Shown one piece after another: positions 36,781 through 52,959 of a stretch of 64,000 nt of DNA. Made by a program: the position numbers and the translations under genes. Position 1 is the stretch's first letter. Each line of letters opens with the position of its first letter. The stretch spans positions 520,001 through 584,000 of the forward strand of contig NZ_JAUSYV010000001.1 in the NCBI RefSeq assembly GCF_030817055.1. Direction: 5' to 3'. A model generated the notes under the pieces. That model did not search any database. It worked only from the letters and a program-made list of their open reading frames with translations, and was not told the DNA's origin. The stretch comes from Bacillus sp. V2I10. Lineage in GTDB: Bacteria > Bacillota > Bacilli > Bacillales > Bacillaceae.

Positions 36781-37354
36781 ATGACAACAATTGGGGAGTG
36801 GAAGAATCAGCTGCGCACCATGCTTGCTGATTTAGAAGAGCAATCTTCCTTTCGCGCGGAAAACATCTTTGTGGTTGGCTGCAGCACGAGTGAAGTGATT
36901 GGAGAAAAGATTGGTACTGCTGGTACGATTGAAGCCGCGGAAATGATTTTTGAGGAATTAAAGGCGTTTAAAGAAAGAACAGGCATGCATCTTGCTTTTC
37001 AATGCTGGCGAGCATTTGAACAGAGCATTAGTTGTTGAGCATGAGACAGCTGCTTCCTATAACCTTGAAGCAGTAACGGTTACACCTGTACGAGCGGCTG
37101 GCGGAGCGATGGCGACATATGCTTATTCAGCTTTTAAAGAGCCTGTTGTTGTTGAATTCATAAAAGCAGACGGCGGCATTGATATCGGTGATACTTTTAT
37201 CGGTATGCATCTTAAGCATGTAGCGGTTCCGGTCAGGAGCTCTGTAAATCAGGTTGGACATGCCCGTGTTACAATGGCAAAGACACGTCCGAAGCTGATC
37301 GGCGGAGAAAGAGCCGTGTATGCAGCTAAGGAAGAAAACAGGAAGTGCACGTAA
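36781..37354 (+). pseudogene. ywlG: YwlG family protein (TIGR01440), frameshifted
   Basis: The family (about 180-190 residues) has unknown function and always occurs near rpiB and glyA in Bacillus. The first frame reads from ATG 36781 (or GTG 36772) through FVVGCSTSEVIGEKIGT and stops at 37036. The conserved continuation [17 protein letters not shown] lies in the next frame and runs to 37354 with [11 protein letters not shown] and [16 protein letters not shown]. Deleting one G at 37007-37008 gives FQCCEHLNRAL, restoring the family sequence. Both halves are otherwise intact, so a 1-bp insertion or a sequence error is the only defect. Confidence 0.9.
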
Positions 37355-37549
37355 TAAATACGAACAATATAAAAAAATTATGTAGTTATCATTCGTTATT
37401 TTAGTGCTATTTCCTCAAAAAACACTGTTCTTGATAAAAAATATACATAAATCTATTACAATCTTGATCATGAACGTGTACAATAAAGTTGAATTGAATG
37501 TGAAAATTGTCTGCAAAATCAGATGAAATGGATAGGGGGATTCTAAAAC

Positions 37550-38785
37550 ATGAAACATTTAAGCAAGCAGGATACAAGTGTATTTGAAGCAATTCAGGAT
37601 GAATTACAGCGTCAGCGTACGAAAATCGAATTGATTGCTTCTGAAAACTTTGTTACAGAAGCCGTAATGGAAGCTCAAGGCTCAGTCCTTACGAACAAAT
37701 ATGCAGAAGGTTACCCTGGCCGACGTTATTACGGAGGCTGTGAGCATGTGGATGTTGTAGAAAATATCGCAAGAGACCGTGCAAAAGAAATTTTTGGTGC
37801 AGAGCATGTTAACGTGCAGCCTCATTCAGGTGCACAGGCAAACATGGCTGTGTACTTCACAATCCTTGAACAGGGCGATACCGTTCTTGGCATGAACTTA
37901 TCTCATGGCGGTCACTTAACACACGGAAGCCCTGTTAACTTCAGCGGCGTGCAGTACAATTTCGTTGAATATGGTGTGGACCAAGAAACACATCGCATTA
38001 ACTATGAAGATGTATTAGAAAAAGCCCGCTTGCATAAGCCGAAGCTGATTGTTGCAGGCGCAAGTGCATATCCTCGTGCAATTGATTTCAAGAAATTCCG
38101 TGAAATTGCGGATGAAGTTGGAGCTTATTTCATGGTAGACATGGCTCATATTGCAGGACTTGTAGCAGCAGGCCTGCATCAAAATCCTGTTCCTTATGCT
38201 GATTTTGTTACAACAACAACACATAAAACATTGCGCGGACCTCGCGGCGGTATGATTCTCTGCAAAGAAGAATTCGCGAAAAAGATTGATAAGTCAATTT
38301 TTCCTGGAATCCAAGGCGGACCGCTAATGCATGTCATTGCTGCAAAAGCTGTTTCATTTGGAGAAGTCCTTCAAGACGACTTCAAGACATATGCATCTAA
38401 CATCATTGCCAATGCAAATCGTCTTGCTGAAAGCTTGAAAAACCAAGGATTAACGCTAGTATCAGACGGAACAGACAATCACTTGATTTTAATTGATGTG
38501 CGTTCTTTGAATCTGACTGGCAAAGTTGCAGAAAAAGTGTTGGATGATATCGGAATTACAGTGAACAAAAACACAATTCCATTTGATCCAGAAAGTCCAT
38601 TCGTGACAAGCGGAGTCCGCATCGGTACTGCTGCTGTAACAAGCAGAGGCTTCGGTCTTGAAGATATGGATGAAATCGCTGCGATCATGGGTCTTGCACT
38701 CAGCAACCCTGAAGATGAAGCGAAATTAGAAGAAGCAAAGAGCAGAGTAGAAGCTTTAACTTCTAAGTTTTCTTTGTATGTGTAA
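37550..38785 (+). CDS. glyA: serine hydroxymethyltransferase
   Basis: This PLP enzyme converts serine and tetrahydrofolate to glycine and methylene-tetrahydrofolate. The 411 residues include [18 protein letters not shown] (about 50-67), [13 protein letters not shown], the PLP lysine in [14 protein letters not shown] (about 226), and [25 protein letters not shown] precedes the ATG. Own terminator. Upstream gap 37355-37549 shows no secure promoter. Confidence 0.98.
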   Translation: MKHLSKQDTSVFEAIQDELQRQRTKIELIASENFVTEAVMEAQGSVLTNKYAEGYPGRRYYGGCEHVDVVENIARDRAKEIFGAEHVNVQPHSGAQANMAVYFTILEQGDTVLGMNLSHGGHLTHGSPVNFSGVQYNFVEYGVDQETHRINYEDVLEKARLHKPKLIVAGASAYPRAIDFKKFREIADEVGAYFMVDMAHIAGLVAAGLHQNPVPYADFVTTTTHKTLRGPRGGMILCKEEFAKKIDKSIFPGIQGGPLMHVIAAKAVSFGEVLQDDFKTYASNIIANANRLAESLKNQGLTLVSDGTDNHLILIDVRSLNLTGKVAEKVLDDIGITVNKNTIPFDPESPFVTSGVRIGTAAVTSRGFGLEDMDEIAAIMGLALSNPEDEAKLEEAKSRVEALTSKFSLYV

Positions 38786-38791
38786 TAGATT

Positions 38792-38817
38792 GGGCTGACT
38801 CGTTCAGCCCTTTTTTT
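38792..38817 (+). terminator. glyA terminator
   Basis: GGGCTGA / TCAGCCC with loop CTCGT, then seven T. Confidence 0.93.
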
Positions 38818-38822
38818 GACCG

Positions 38823-38861
38823 AAAAAAGAGCAAATCCAGATGAACCGGATTTGCTCTTTT
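38823..38861 (-). terminator. uppP terminator
   Basis: AAAAGAGCAAATCC / GGATTTGCTCTTTT (38825-38838 with 38848-38861), a perfect 14-bp stem; the A run at 38823-38828 gives the U tract on the minus strand. Confidence 0.88.
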
Positions 38862-38864
38862 CTC

Positions 38865-39692
38865 TTATAGAAAGACAAAATAAATTACTGCTGCTAAAAT
38901 AATGCGGTAAATGGCAAACGGCACTAATTTAATTTTGTTGATAAGGGCAAGGAAGAAGCGAATCGAAATTAAAGCGACTACGAATGCGCTGATAAATCCT
39001 GCAATAAAGAATGGAAGTGCGTCAAGCGTAAAGTACTCCCAGTTCTTAAGAAGCGACAGTCCGCTTGCACCAGCCATAATTGGAACGGCCATGATGAAGG
39101 TGAAGTCAGAAGCAGTTCTATGATTCATGCCAAGCATAACGCCTCCGGAAATCGTCGATCCAGAACGCGAAAATCCCGGCCATAACGATAAACATTGGAT
39201 CAGCCCTACAAGCAAAGCCTGTTTGTATGTGATTTTATCCACGGTTTCTGTTGTAATGGTTCTTTTGCGCTGAACGAAATCAGCAGCCAGCATCAAGAAC
39301 GCGCCAATTACTAGGCCAATTAAAACCGTATGGATAGAAAATAAATGTTCATCGATATAATCTTCAAATAGAAGACCAAAAACACCAGCAGGCAGCAAAC
39401 CTACGATGACTTGTGTTAATTTTAACTTTGTTCGTTTTTCCACAGCTGTTTCTTTTTTCAGACCGAGCAAACTGATAAAACGCTCTCTGAAAATAATGAC
39501 GACCGCAAGGATGGATCCCAGCTGAATCACGATTTTAAACGTATTTGCAACAGGTGGGCCAAAAAGATCTTTAGATTGAAACAGCAAATCATCAAATATA
39601 ATCATATGTCCAGTAGAGGATACTGGAGCAAATTCCGTTAAACCTTCCACAATTCCTAAAACAACAGCAACAAAAATCTCCCATAAATTCAA
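38865..39692 (-). CDS. uppP: undecaprenyl-diphosphatase UppP/BacA
   Basis: An integral membrane phosphatase that recycles the C55 lipid carrier of cell-wall synthesis and can give bacitracin resistance. The sequence has GIVEGLTEFAPVSSTGHMII (first active-site loop, Glu and Ser) and GFSRSGSTISGG with the catalytic Arg, plus about eight hydrophobic helices. I prefer the TTG at 39692 (275 residues, matching the family), because AGAGGTGG lies 8 bases upstream; the GTG at 39704 falls inside that site. The gene is inserted, on the minus strand, between glyA and upp, which are neighbours in B. subtilis. Confidence 0.93.
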   Translation of the reverse strand: MNLWEIFVAVVLGIVEGLTEFAPVSSTGHMIIFDDLLFQSKDLFGPPVANTFKIVIQLGSILAVVIIFRERFISLLGLKKETAVEKRTKLKLTQVIVGLLPAGVFGLLFEDYIDEHLFSIHTVLIGLVIGAFLMLAADFVQRKRTITTETVDKITYKQALLVGLIQCLSLWPGFSRSGSTISGGVMLGMNHRTASDFTFIMAVPIMAGASGLSLLKNWEYFTLDALPFFIAGFISAFVVALISIRFFLALINKIKLVPFAIYRIILAAVIYFVFL

Positions 39693-39868
39693 GTTTAAAT
39701 CCACCTCTTTAACTAGTTCAATTTAAAAAACGCTCTTTGATGATTTTAAACGTTTCATAGTTAGAAGTCTATGAATTTCATGAAAATGGTAATCTGTGTA
39801 AAGTGGAATTCTCTGAGGGTGGGCCAAAATACTTAAAATCTAAAAGCGAAAAATGAGTATTTAGAATA

Positions 39869-40003
39869 TTGTGTAAATGATTAAATCTATTTAATATCAT
39901 TCTTAGATACCTGCAACCCGTACCTGCAACATAACCTGAGGGCTATGCATTGTCCTGATATGGACAACAACCCCGTTATTCTTTATGAATAACGGGGTTT
40001 TAT
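39869..40003 (+). ncRNA. possible short transcript or leader ending in a strong terminator before the CGTase gene
   Basis: A candidate promoter is TTGTGT (39869-39874), 17 bases, TAATAT (39892-39897). A hairpin TTGTCC / GGACAA (39949-39966) and a strong terminator, AACCCCGTTATTC / GAATAACGGGGTT (39969-39981 with 39987-39999) plus TTTTATT, follow. No open frame lies between uppP and this terminator, so it ends either a small RNA or the CGTase leader. The direct repeat ACCTGCAAC (near 39908 and 39922) is inside. Bases 39705-39868 show nothing else. Confidence 0.5.
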
Positions 40004-40064
40004 TATGGAAAGGAGGAAGCAGCTAGGAAGTGCAGGAAAACATGATCAAGGGAGAGATGGCTGG

Positions 40065-42191
40065 ATGTTAAAAAAAGCAATGAGTCTACTAGTTGCATTT
40101 GTTCTTATTTTTAGTTTGTATGGACCGTTTGCAGATAATTATGCAAACGCTTCCATAAATAACAAAGTAAACTATTCAAACGATATTATCTATCAAATTA
40201 TGACGGATCGATTCAGTGATGGGAATGCTAATAATAATCCGACAGGCAGCTTGTTCAGCGCCGACTGCTCAAATTTAAGAAAATACTGCGGCGGTGACTG
40301 GCAGGGAATTATCAATAAACTGAATGACGGATATTTCACGGATATGGGGATTACGGCGTTATGGATATCTCAGCCTGTCGAAAATGTCTATTCCGTTTTG
40401 AATGATGCAGCAGGCACGGCATCCTATCACGGATATTGGGCGCGGGATTTTAAAAAGACAAACCCATTTTACGGCACGATGCAAGAGTTTCAAGCCCTTA
40501 TCAATACAGCACATCAGAAGGGAATAAAGGTCATTATCGATTTTGCGCCAAATCACACCTCTCCGGCATCTGAGGACACTCCGTCTTATATGGAAAACGG
40601 AAAGCTATATGATAACGGAACGCTTGTGGGCGGCTATACAAACGATACGAAGGGCTTATTCCATCATAATGGCGGAACGAATTTTTCTTCTATTGAAGAT
40701 GGGATATACAGAAATCTCTATGATCTGGCAGATTTCAATCATCAGAACCCGACAGTGGATAAATACTTAAAGGATTCTGTGAAGCTCTGGCTCGATATGG
40801 GAATCGACGGAATCAGGGTAGATGCAGTTAAGCATATGCCGTTCGGCTGGCAAAAGACGTTCATGGAAACCATCTACAGTTATAAACCGGTGTTTACGTT
40901 CGGAGAATGGTTCCTTGGGGAAAATGAGGTGGATCAAAACTATTATAACTTTGCCAACACCACAGGAATGTCATTGCTTGATTTCCGTTTTGGCCAAAAA
41001 CTGAGACAGGTATTAAGAAACGGCTCTGACAGCTGGTACGGCTTTAACTCGATGATTACTGAGTCGGAAGCGAAGTATGAACAGGCTGCAGATCAGGTCA
41101 CCTTCCTTGATAATCACGATATGGACCGCTTTCACTTTGACGGAGCGGATGTAAAAAATACAGATCTTGCTTTAGCTGTCATGCTCACTTCAAGAGGCGT
41201 GCCGAACGTGTATTACGGAACCGAGCAATATATGACAGGCAATGGAGATCCAAACAACCGGAAAAAACAAACATCTTTCAATAAAACAACGAAAGCCTAT
41301 CAGATCATCAGCAAGCTTTCAGCCCTGCGTAAATCGAACCCTGCTTTAGGCTACGGAAAAACAAAAGAAAGATGGATTAATAATGATGTCTATATCTATG
41401 AAAGAACATTTGGCAAAGATGTAGTATTGGTAGCAGTGAATAAAAGCAAAACAGCATCTTACAACATAACAAATCTCTCAACTGCCCTGCCTGCAGGGAG
41501 TTATTCTGATCAGCTGACTTCCTTATTAAATGGTAATAGTTTATCAGTGGGCAGCGGAGGAGCTGTTTCTGCATTTGGCCTATCACCAGGGGAAGCAGGC
41601 GTCTATTCTTCCAATGGAACCGCAGCCGCACCGACAATCGGTCAAATCGGTCCGGTTATGGCAGTACCTGGTAGCACCATCACAATCAGCGGAGAATCCT
41701 TCGGCACATCTGTTGGTTCAGTGAAAGTTGGAACAGGAAATGCAACCGTATTATCCTGGTCGAATACAGAAATTCGTGCACAGGTGCCAGTTTTAGCTGG
41801 AGGCAATTATCAGGTGTCTGTCACTTCATCAGGAGGGACTGTAAGCAATACGTACGGTCCAGTGGAGGTTTTATCCGGAAAGCAGTCATCTGTACGGTTT
41901 ATGGTGAACAATGCAACAACTAGTCCTGGCCAGTCAGTATATATAGTAGGAAATGTAAGCGAGCTTGGAAACTGGGATGCAGCGAAGGCTATTGGACCAA
42001 TGTATAACCAGGTAATCACAAAGTATCCGGGCTGGTATTATGACGTCAGCGTGCCGGCTGGACGAGCGATTGAATTTAAGTTTATTAAAAAGGATGCAAG
42101 CGGAAATGTTGTTTGGGAAAGCGGAGCGAACCATTTTTACACGACCCCTTCAAGCGGTCCGGGGACATCTATTTCTAATTTCCAGAACTAA
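40065..42191 (+). CDS. cgt: cyclomaltodextrin glucanotransferase (CGTase), secreted
   Basis: A 708-residue GH13 enzyme that cyclises starch chains to cyclodextrins outside the cell. A signal peptide occupies about residues 1-28 ([20 protein letters not shown] ... ANA). Domains A/B carry [31 protein letters not shown] (the central Tyr typical of CGTases), nucleophile Asp in [17 protein letters not shown] (~252), acid Glu in FTFGEWF (~279), and Asp in [10 protein letters not shown] (~351). Domain C follows, then the IPT/TIG domain D ([14 protein letters not shown]) and a C-terminal CBM20 starch-binding domain ([20 protein letters not shown]). ATG 40065 follows GGGAGAG; ATG 40005 would add a hydrophilic leader before the signal. 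Likely an accessory gene. Confidence 0.95.
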   Translation: MLKKAMSLLVAFVLIFSLYGPFADNYANASINNKVNYSNDIIYQIMTDRFSDGNANNNPTGSLFSADCSNLRKYCGGDWQGIINKLNDGYFTDMGITALWISQPVENVYSVLNDAAGTASYHGYWARDFKKTNPFYGTMQEFQALINTAHQKGIKVIIDFAPNHTSPASEDTPSYMENGKLYDNGTLVGGYTNDTKGLFHHNGGTNFSSIEDGIYRNLYDLADFNHQNPTVDKYLKDSVKLWLDMGIDGIRVDAVKHMPFGWQKTFMETIYSYKPVFTFGEWFLGENEVDQNYYNFANTTGMSLLDFRFGQKLRQVLRNGSDSWYGFNSMITESEAKYEQAADQVTFLDNHDMDRFHFDGADVKNTDLALAVMLTSRGVPNVYYGTEQYMTGNGDPNNRKKQTSFNKTTKAYQIISKLSALRKSNPALGYGKTKERWINNDVYIYERTFGKDVVLVAVNKSKTASYNITNLSTALPAGSYSDQLTSLLNGNSLSVGSGGAVSAFGLSPGEAGVYSSNGTAAAPTIGQIGPVMAVPGSTITISGESFGTSVGSVKVGTGNATVLSWSNTEIRAQVPVLAGGNYQVSVTSSGGTVSNTYGPVEVLSGKQSSVRFMVNNATTSPGQSVYIVGNVSELGNWDAAKAIGPMYNQVITKYPGWYYDVSVPAGRAIEFKFIKKDASGNVVWESGANHFYTTPSSGPGTSISNFQN

Positions 42192-42198
42192 TAAAGAT

Positions 42199-42231
42199 CA
42201 GCTCACCTGTTTGAGGGGTGAGCTGTTTTTT
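42199..42231 (+). terminator. CGTase terminator
   Basis: CAGCTCACC / GGTGAGCTG (42199-42207 with 42217-42225), then TTTTTT. Confidence 0.93.
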
Positions 42232-42391
42232 CATTCATGAATAAGACCGATAAAAGGGAGAACTACATTGATAAATCTCGGAGTTACACTGATAAATGTG
42301 CTGAAAGAACTCATATTTTTAAAAATCCGGTAAATATCTGCAGTCTAACGGTCCTTTTAATGAATTCCTGCAAATAAATCTCCCATCCTTC

Positions 42392-42420
42392 TTGAAACAG
42401 CTCTTCTTTTTCTGTAAAAT
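42392..42420 (+). promoter_or_regulatory. upp promoter
   Basis: TTGAAA (42392-42397), 17 bases, TAAAAT (42415-42420). Confidence 0.75.
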
Positions 42421-42453
42421 CTATTGAAGTGTCATAGAAAAGGAGATGAGCCG

Positions 42454-43083
42454 ATGGGCAAAGTATACGTTTTTGATCATCCACTTATTCAGCATAAGCT
42501 AACATATATCCGTGATGTAAAGACAGGTACGAAAGAATTTCGTGAGCTTGTTGATGAAGTTGCGAGCTTGATGATGTTTGAAATTACAAGAGACATGCCG
42601 CTTGAAGAAGTGGAAGTTGAAACACCGGTGCAAGTAGCAAAATCAAAGGTTTTGGCTGGCAAAAAGCTTGCGATTGTCCCTATTCTCCGAGCTGGACTTG
42701 GAATGGTTGACGGAATCATTAAACTGATCCCGGCTGCAAAAGTCGGACATGTAGGTTTATACCGCGATCCAGAGACGTTAAAGCCGGTCGAGTATTATGT
42801 GAAACTCCCTTCTGACGTGGAAGAGCGCGAATTTATCGTTGTTGATCCAATGCTTGCAACAGGCGGATCTGCTGTTGAAGCAATCAACAGTGTGAAAAAA
42901 CGCGGCGCTAAAAATATTAAATTCATGTGTTTAATCGCAGCTCCAGAAGGTGTGGAGATTGTGAAGGAAGCACATCCTGATGTTGATATTTACATTGCAG
43001 CACTTGATGAAAAATTAAACGATCATGGATATATTGTCCCTGGCCTTGGTGATGCCGGAGACCGCATGTTCGGAACGAAATAA
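42454..43083 (+). CDS. upp: uracil phosphoribosyltransferase
   Basis: Upp makes UMP from uracil and PRPP. The 209-residue protein shows [14 protein letters not shown] (about 71-84), the PRPP loop [16 protein letters not shown] (about 128-143) and the uracil-binding [18 protein letters not shown] at the C-terminus. ATG 42454 follows AAAAGGAG and gives the exact family length; the frame is open back to 42424. It stands where B. subtilis has it, shortly before the atp operon, but separated from it here by a protease gene. Confidence 0.98.
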   Translation: MGKVYVFDHPLIQHKLTYIRDVKTGTKEFRELVDEVASLMMFEITRDMPLEEVEVETPVQVAKSKVLAGKKLAIVPILRAGLGMVDGIIKLIPAAKVGHVGLYRDPETLKPVEYYVKLPSDVEEREFIVVDPMLATGGSAVEAINSVKKRGAKNIKFMCLIAAPEGVEIVKEAHPDVDIYIAALDEKLNDHGYIVPGLGDAGDRMFGTK

Positions 43084-43091
43084 TAGAAATG

Positions 43092-43124
43092 AAATCCTCC
43101 TTTATAAAAAAGGGGGATTTTTAG
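43092..43124 (+). terminator. upp terminator
   Basis: A 12-bp stem, AAATCCTCCTTT / AAAGGGGGATTT (43092-43103 with 43109-43120), then T. Confidence 0.88.
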
Positions 43125-43141
43125 TTTTATACAGGATAAAA

Positions 43142-43220
43142 ATTTGCACATCGCTGTCAATCTGCACCGCCAAAAAGTCATGACTTTTTGGCGGAGCGGG
43201 CCTTGGCGCTTCCGCTTTTC
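43142..43220 (+). repeat. dispersed structured element, copy H, with a 28-bp perfect palindrome
   Basis: The inner part is a perfect inverted repeat at 43167-43194: arm CCGCCAAAAAGTCA followed directly by TGACTTTTTGGCGG. The 3' end, GGCGCTTCCGCTTTTC, is that of the family. It follows the upp terminator by 18 bases and ends 49 bases before the protease start. The inner arms resemble those of copy B. Confidence 0.75.
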
Positions 43221-43269
43221 TTACATGAAAGAACCTTCCTTAGAAAAGAATAAGAGGGAGGTGACAAAA

Positions 43270-45507
43270 ATGGGCCGAAAATGCACGATTTCTTTTATAT
43301 TTTTCATGCTGATTTCTTTTTCAGGACAGGCAGAAACGTTCCCTGCTATCCCGGCTATTCCTGAGGAATCACCGGATAAGACAGAAACGATCATGATCGT
43401 AGTTGAAAAAGAACATGCAGATGTCTTCTCCCAAAAAATTACGCAATCTTATCCAAATGTTCACATTCGCCGTACCTATAAAAAAGTATTCAGCGGCTTC
43501 ACAGTTGCAGGAAGGCATAAAGATCTGGCAGCTCTTCAGAAAGAACCCCATGTATTGCACGCGAGTCCGGTTACGGCCTATCATGCCGACCTTGAAGAGA
43601 GTGTCCCGTTTATCGGCGGTAATGAAGTTCGCGGAAAATTCGATTCTCACCATAAAAGGCTGACAGGCAAGGGAGTGAAGGTCGGCATTATTGATACAGG
43701 GATAGATTATACGCATCCGGATTTGAACCGAAGCTATCACGGCGGAGCAGATCTCATAGACGGTGACAGCGATCCGATGGAAACAAAAGCGACAGATGGA
43801 ACGGAAACACTGCACGGTACACATGTGGCCGGAATCATTGCAGCGAATGGGAAACTTCAGGGCGTAGCACCGGAAGCGGAAATCATCGCATATCGTGCGC
43901 TGGGTCCTGGAGGATACGGCACTAGCGAACAAGTGATAGCAGCAATTGAAAAGGCCATTGAAGATAAAGTGGATGTATTAAACTTATCGCTTGGTAATAC
44001 TGTCAATGGACCTGACTGGCCAACAAGTCTCGCTTTAGATCGAGCAGTTGAACACGGAATTGTAGCCGTGACGTCAAGCGGGAATTCAGGTCCTGGAGTC
44101 TGGACAATCGGCTCGCCCGGCACTTCAAGCAAATCCATTTCTGTCGGGGCTTCCACTCCTCCGCAAAAAATACCTTATTTAAAGCTTAGCGGTACGGGGA
44201 AAATGGTTCCCATCACAGCCCTTGCAGGGTCTAAAGAGTGGATACTTAATCAAGGGGAAGAAATCGTCTTTGCCGGCATCGGTGAAGAGCATCAGTATAA
44301 ATCGGATATGAATGGGAAAATTGTTCTTGTAGAGAGAGGAAAGATTACGTTTACTGAAAAAGCCCTTTTTGCGGAAAAAGTTGGAGCTAAGGCTATTATC
44401 ATTTACAACAACATGAAAGGTAATTTTGCGGGAAACCTTGAAATTGAAGTAGGTATTCCGGTCGTCTCCATTTCAAAAGAGGATGGTTTATGGCTTAAAA
44501 AACAATTGGACAATGGTGCTCTTGCTCGAACAGTCTATCAGAATGAATCTGATCTGCTTGCAGATTTCAGCTCAAGAGGTCCGGTCACCTATACGTGGGA
44601 AATCAAGCCGGATGTCGTGGCTCCCGGAGTAGCAATTGACAGCACAGTTCCGGAGGGATATTTAAGTCTTCAGGGAACAAGCATGTCAGCGCCGCATGTT
44701 GCAGGAGCCAGTGCTCTATTAAAACAGGCGCATCCAGATTGGAACCCGGAGCAAATCAAAGCTGCCTTAATGAATTCAGCAGAGCCTCTGAAAGACAAGG
44801 ACGGAGTCTACTATGAACCCGTCGAGCAGGGAACGGGGAGGATCAATTTAACACGTGCCCTGGAAACAGAAGCGCTTCTTTATCCGGGTTCATTGTCAAT
44901 CGGACAAGTTCCCCTGCATGGTGACCGTATCCGAAAAAAAGTGAAGCTGACTCTTGATAATCAGTCAGATGAAAAAAAGGCTTACACTTTTAAATACCCC
45001 CCGTATACAAAAGGTCTTCAATGGGGGATTCCGCAAAAAGTGGAGGTTGAACCAAAACAGCAAAAGGATGTATTCGTAACTTTGGATATTTATTCAAATG
45101 GGATGGAAGCGGGACTTCATCATGGATGGATGGATGTGGAAGCAGGCGGCCGAATCGAAAAGCTTCCTTATCTATATGTAGTAGATGAACCGGATTATCC
45201 CCGTGTGATGGGATTTGAATTTGGATTCGGTGATACAGCAGGAACGTATAAGTACGAGTTTTATCTGCCTGGCGGAGCTGATGAAATGGGTATTGCGCTG
45301 TATGACCCTGATTCACTCAGATTTGAGGGCTTTCTTGACTGGGGCAGGAATCTTCAAAGAGGAGTTGTCAGGAAGACGTTTAAAAAAGACGATCTTAAGC
45401 TGAAAGACGGACTTTATAAAGCGGTCATTTTTGCAAGAAAAGGCAGCAAGGAAGATACAATGGAAACAGATCTTATCCTTGAAAACCCTGAGGAAAAAGA
45501 GCGCTGA
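43270..45507 (+). CDS. secreted subtilisin-like serine protease (Vpr-like, S8 with PA insert)
   Basis: A 745-residue extracellular S8 peptidase. Signal peptide about 1-21 (CTISFIFFMLISFSGQA), then an I9-type propeptide (TIMIVVEKEHADVF ... FSGFTVAG). The catalytic domain has Asp in VGIIDTGIDYTHPDL (~142), His in LHGTHVAGIIAANG (~183) and Ser in GTSMSAPHVAG (~471). A protease-associated (PA) domain is inserted between His and Ser (GKIVLVERGKITFTEK ... KAIIIYNN). A ~170-residue C-terminal beta-rich extension follows. It is shorter than B. subtilis Vpr (806). ATG 43270 is behind GAGGGAGGTG; the frame upstream runs through a repeat. It separates upp from atpZ. Confidence 0.93.
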   Translation: MGRKCTISFIFFMLISFSGQAETFPAIPAIPEESPDKTETIMIVVEKEHADVFSQKITQSYPNVHIRRTYKKVFSGFTVAGRHKDLAALQKEPHVLHASPVTAYHADLEESVPFIGGNEVRGKFDSHHKRLTGKGVKVGIIDTGIDYTHPDLNRSYHGGADLIDGDSDPMETKATDGTETLHGTHVAGIIAANGKLQGVAPEAEIIAYRALGPGGYGTSEQVIAAIEKAIEDKVDVLNLSLGNTVNGPDWPTSLALDRAVEHGIVAVTSSGNSGPGVWTIGSPGTSSKSISVGASTPPQKIPYLKLSGTGKMVPITALAGSKEWILNQGEEIVFAGIGEEHQYKSDMNGKIVLVERGKITFTEKALFAEKVGAKAIIIYNNMKGNFAGNLEIEVGIPVVSISKEDGLWLKKQLDNGALARTVYQNESDLLADFSSRGPVTYTWEIKPDVVAPGVAIDSTVPEGYLSLQGTSMSAPHVAGASALLKQAHPDWNPEQIKAALMNSAEPLKDKDGVYYEPVEQGTGRINLTRALETEALLYPGSLSIGQVPLHGDRIRKKVKLTLDNQSDEKKAYTFKYPPYTKGLQWGIPQKVEVEPKQQKDVFVTLDIYSNGMEAGLHHGWMDVEAGGRIEKLPYLYVVDEPDYPRVMGFEFGFGDTAGTYKYEFYLPGGADEMGIALYDPDSLRFEGFLDWGRNLQRGVVRKTFKKDDLKLKDGLYKAVIFARKGSKEDTMETDLILENPEEKER

Positions 45508-45570
45508 AAATCAAATGTGAACTTTTTGTGATAGGCTTTTTTGATTGTCAGTTTTTTGGTTTTAAAGCAA

Positions 45571-45599
45571 TTGACATTGACTAGAGCCTATTGTATGCT
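45571..45599 (+). promoter_or_regulatory. atp operon promoter
   Basis: TTGACA (45571-45576), 17 bases, TATGCT (45594-45599); transcript start about 95 bases before atpZ. Confidence 0.88.
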
Positions 45600-45694
45600 A
45601 GACGAGGGTAAATGATAAGGTTTTCATACCGCTTTCATATACCGCTTTTATCCCCAGAAAAATCCTTTATTAATCTATTAGCGAGGACTTGTGA

Positions 45695-45916
45695 ATGCGC
45701 AAAAAAGAGCGTCATCCAATGCAGGCCATGGCACTAATGACAGGCATTCTATCTCAGCTAGTCGGTTCAACACTAATTGGCATCTTTTCAGGAAGATGGC
45801 TCGACCGATATTTCCAGACTGAACCGCTTTTTATGATCATAGGACTGTTCATTGGGCTCGGAATCGGTATTTCCGCGATGATCAAGCTAGTCCACCACTT
45901 TTTTTCAGGAGACTGA
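45695..45916 (+). CDS. atpZ: AtpZ/AtpI-type small membrane protein
   Basis: A 73-residue protein with two hydrophobic helices (MALMTGILSQLVGSTLIGIF; PLFMIIGLFIGLGIGISAMI, both trimmed to 20) separated by SGRWLDRYFQTE. This is the AtpZ plan found first in atp operons of many Bacillaceae, where AtpZ with AtpI supports c-ring assembly and Mg2+ supply. The ribosome site GCGAGGACTTGTGA is modest. Eight bases separate it from atpI. Confidence 0.85.
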   Translation: MRKKERHPMQAMALMTGILSQLVGSTLIGIFSGRWLDRYFQTEPLFMIIGLFIGLGIGISAMIKLVHHFFSGD

Positions 45917-45923
45917 ATCATTC

Positions 45924-47023
<1,100 letters not shown>

Positions 47024-47075
47024 TTAATATGTTTCAACAGTTTCATCAGAATCAAAAAACTTTTTAATAATTTGA

Positions 47076-47303
<228 letters not shown>

Positions 47304-47326
47304 TAAAGAGACAGGTTCTCTACATA

Positions 47327-47362
47327 AATGGCGAAGATCGTTTTTTACCCTTCTTCGCCATT
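47327..47362 (+). other. intercistronic stem-loop between atpE and atpF
   Basis: AATGGCGAAGA (47327-47337) pairs perfectly with TCTTCGCCATT (47352-47362). Only a weak T-rich stretch follows (GCTTTATGTTT), so it is not a good terminator. It may protect the 3' end of a processed atpE mRNA (inference). Confidence 0.7.
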
Positions 47363-47461
47363 GCTTTATGTTTCTATTTAAATATGCGGCCGAGAATCAA
47401 ACAGAACAATCTCGTGCTTTTTTTTGATAGTAACCCATCATGGAACTCTTGAAGGGAGTGA

Positions 47462-50055
<2,594 letters not shown>

Positions 50056-50134
50056 TGAGGTGAAGTATGAAGGCAGGCCTTCATACTTTATCTTAAGATA
50101 ATGAATCAGGTTGATTTTTATAAAAAGGTGGTGA

Positions 50135-50998
<864 letters not shown>

Positions 50999-51028
50999 AC
51001 AAACAGGCCCAATAGATGGGTTCCATAG

Positions 51029-52489
<1,461 letters not shown>

Positions 52490-52512
52490 TTTTGGGACGC
52501 AGGAGGGTATAG

Positions 52513-52920
<408 letters not shown>

Positions 52921-52924
52921 TCGG

Positions 52925-52959
52925 AAAATCCCCGGGACCTGGTCCTGGGGATTTTTTTA
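52925..52959 (+). terminator. atp operon terminator
   Basis: AAATCCCC-GGGACC / GGTCC-GGGGATTT hairpin with one G-T position, then seven T. Confidence 0.93.

Noticed and set aside
43144..43269. N-terminal extension of the protease open frame
   Set aside because: It runs through the palindromic element and places 42 residues before a normal signal peptide; the ATG at 43270 has the ribosome site.
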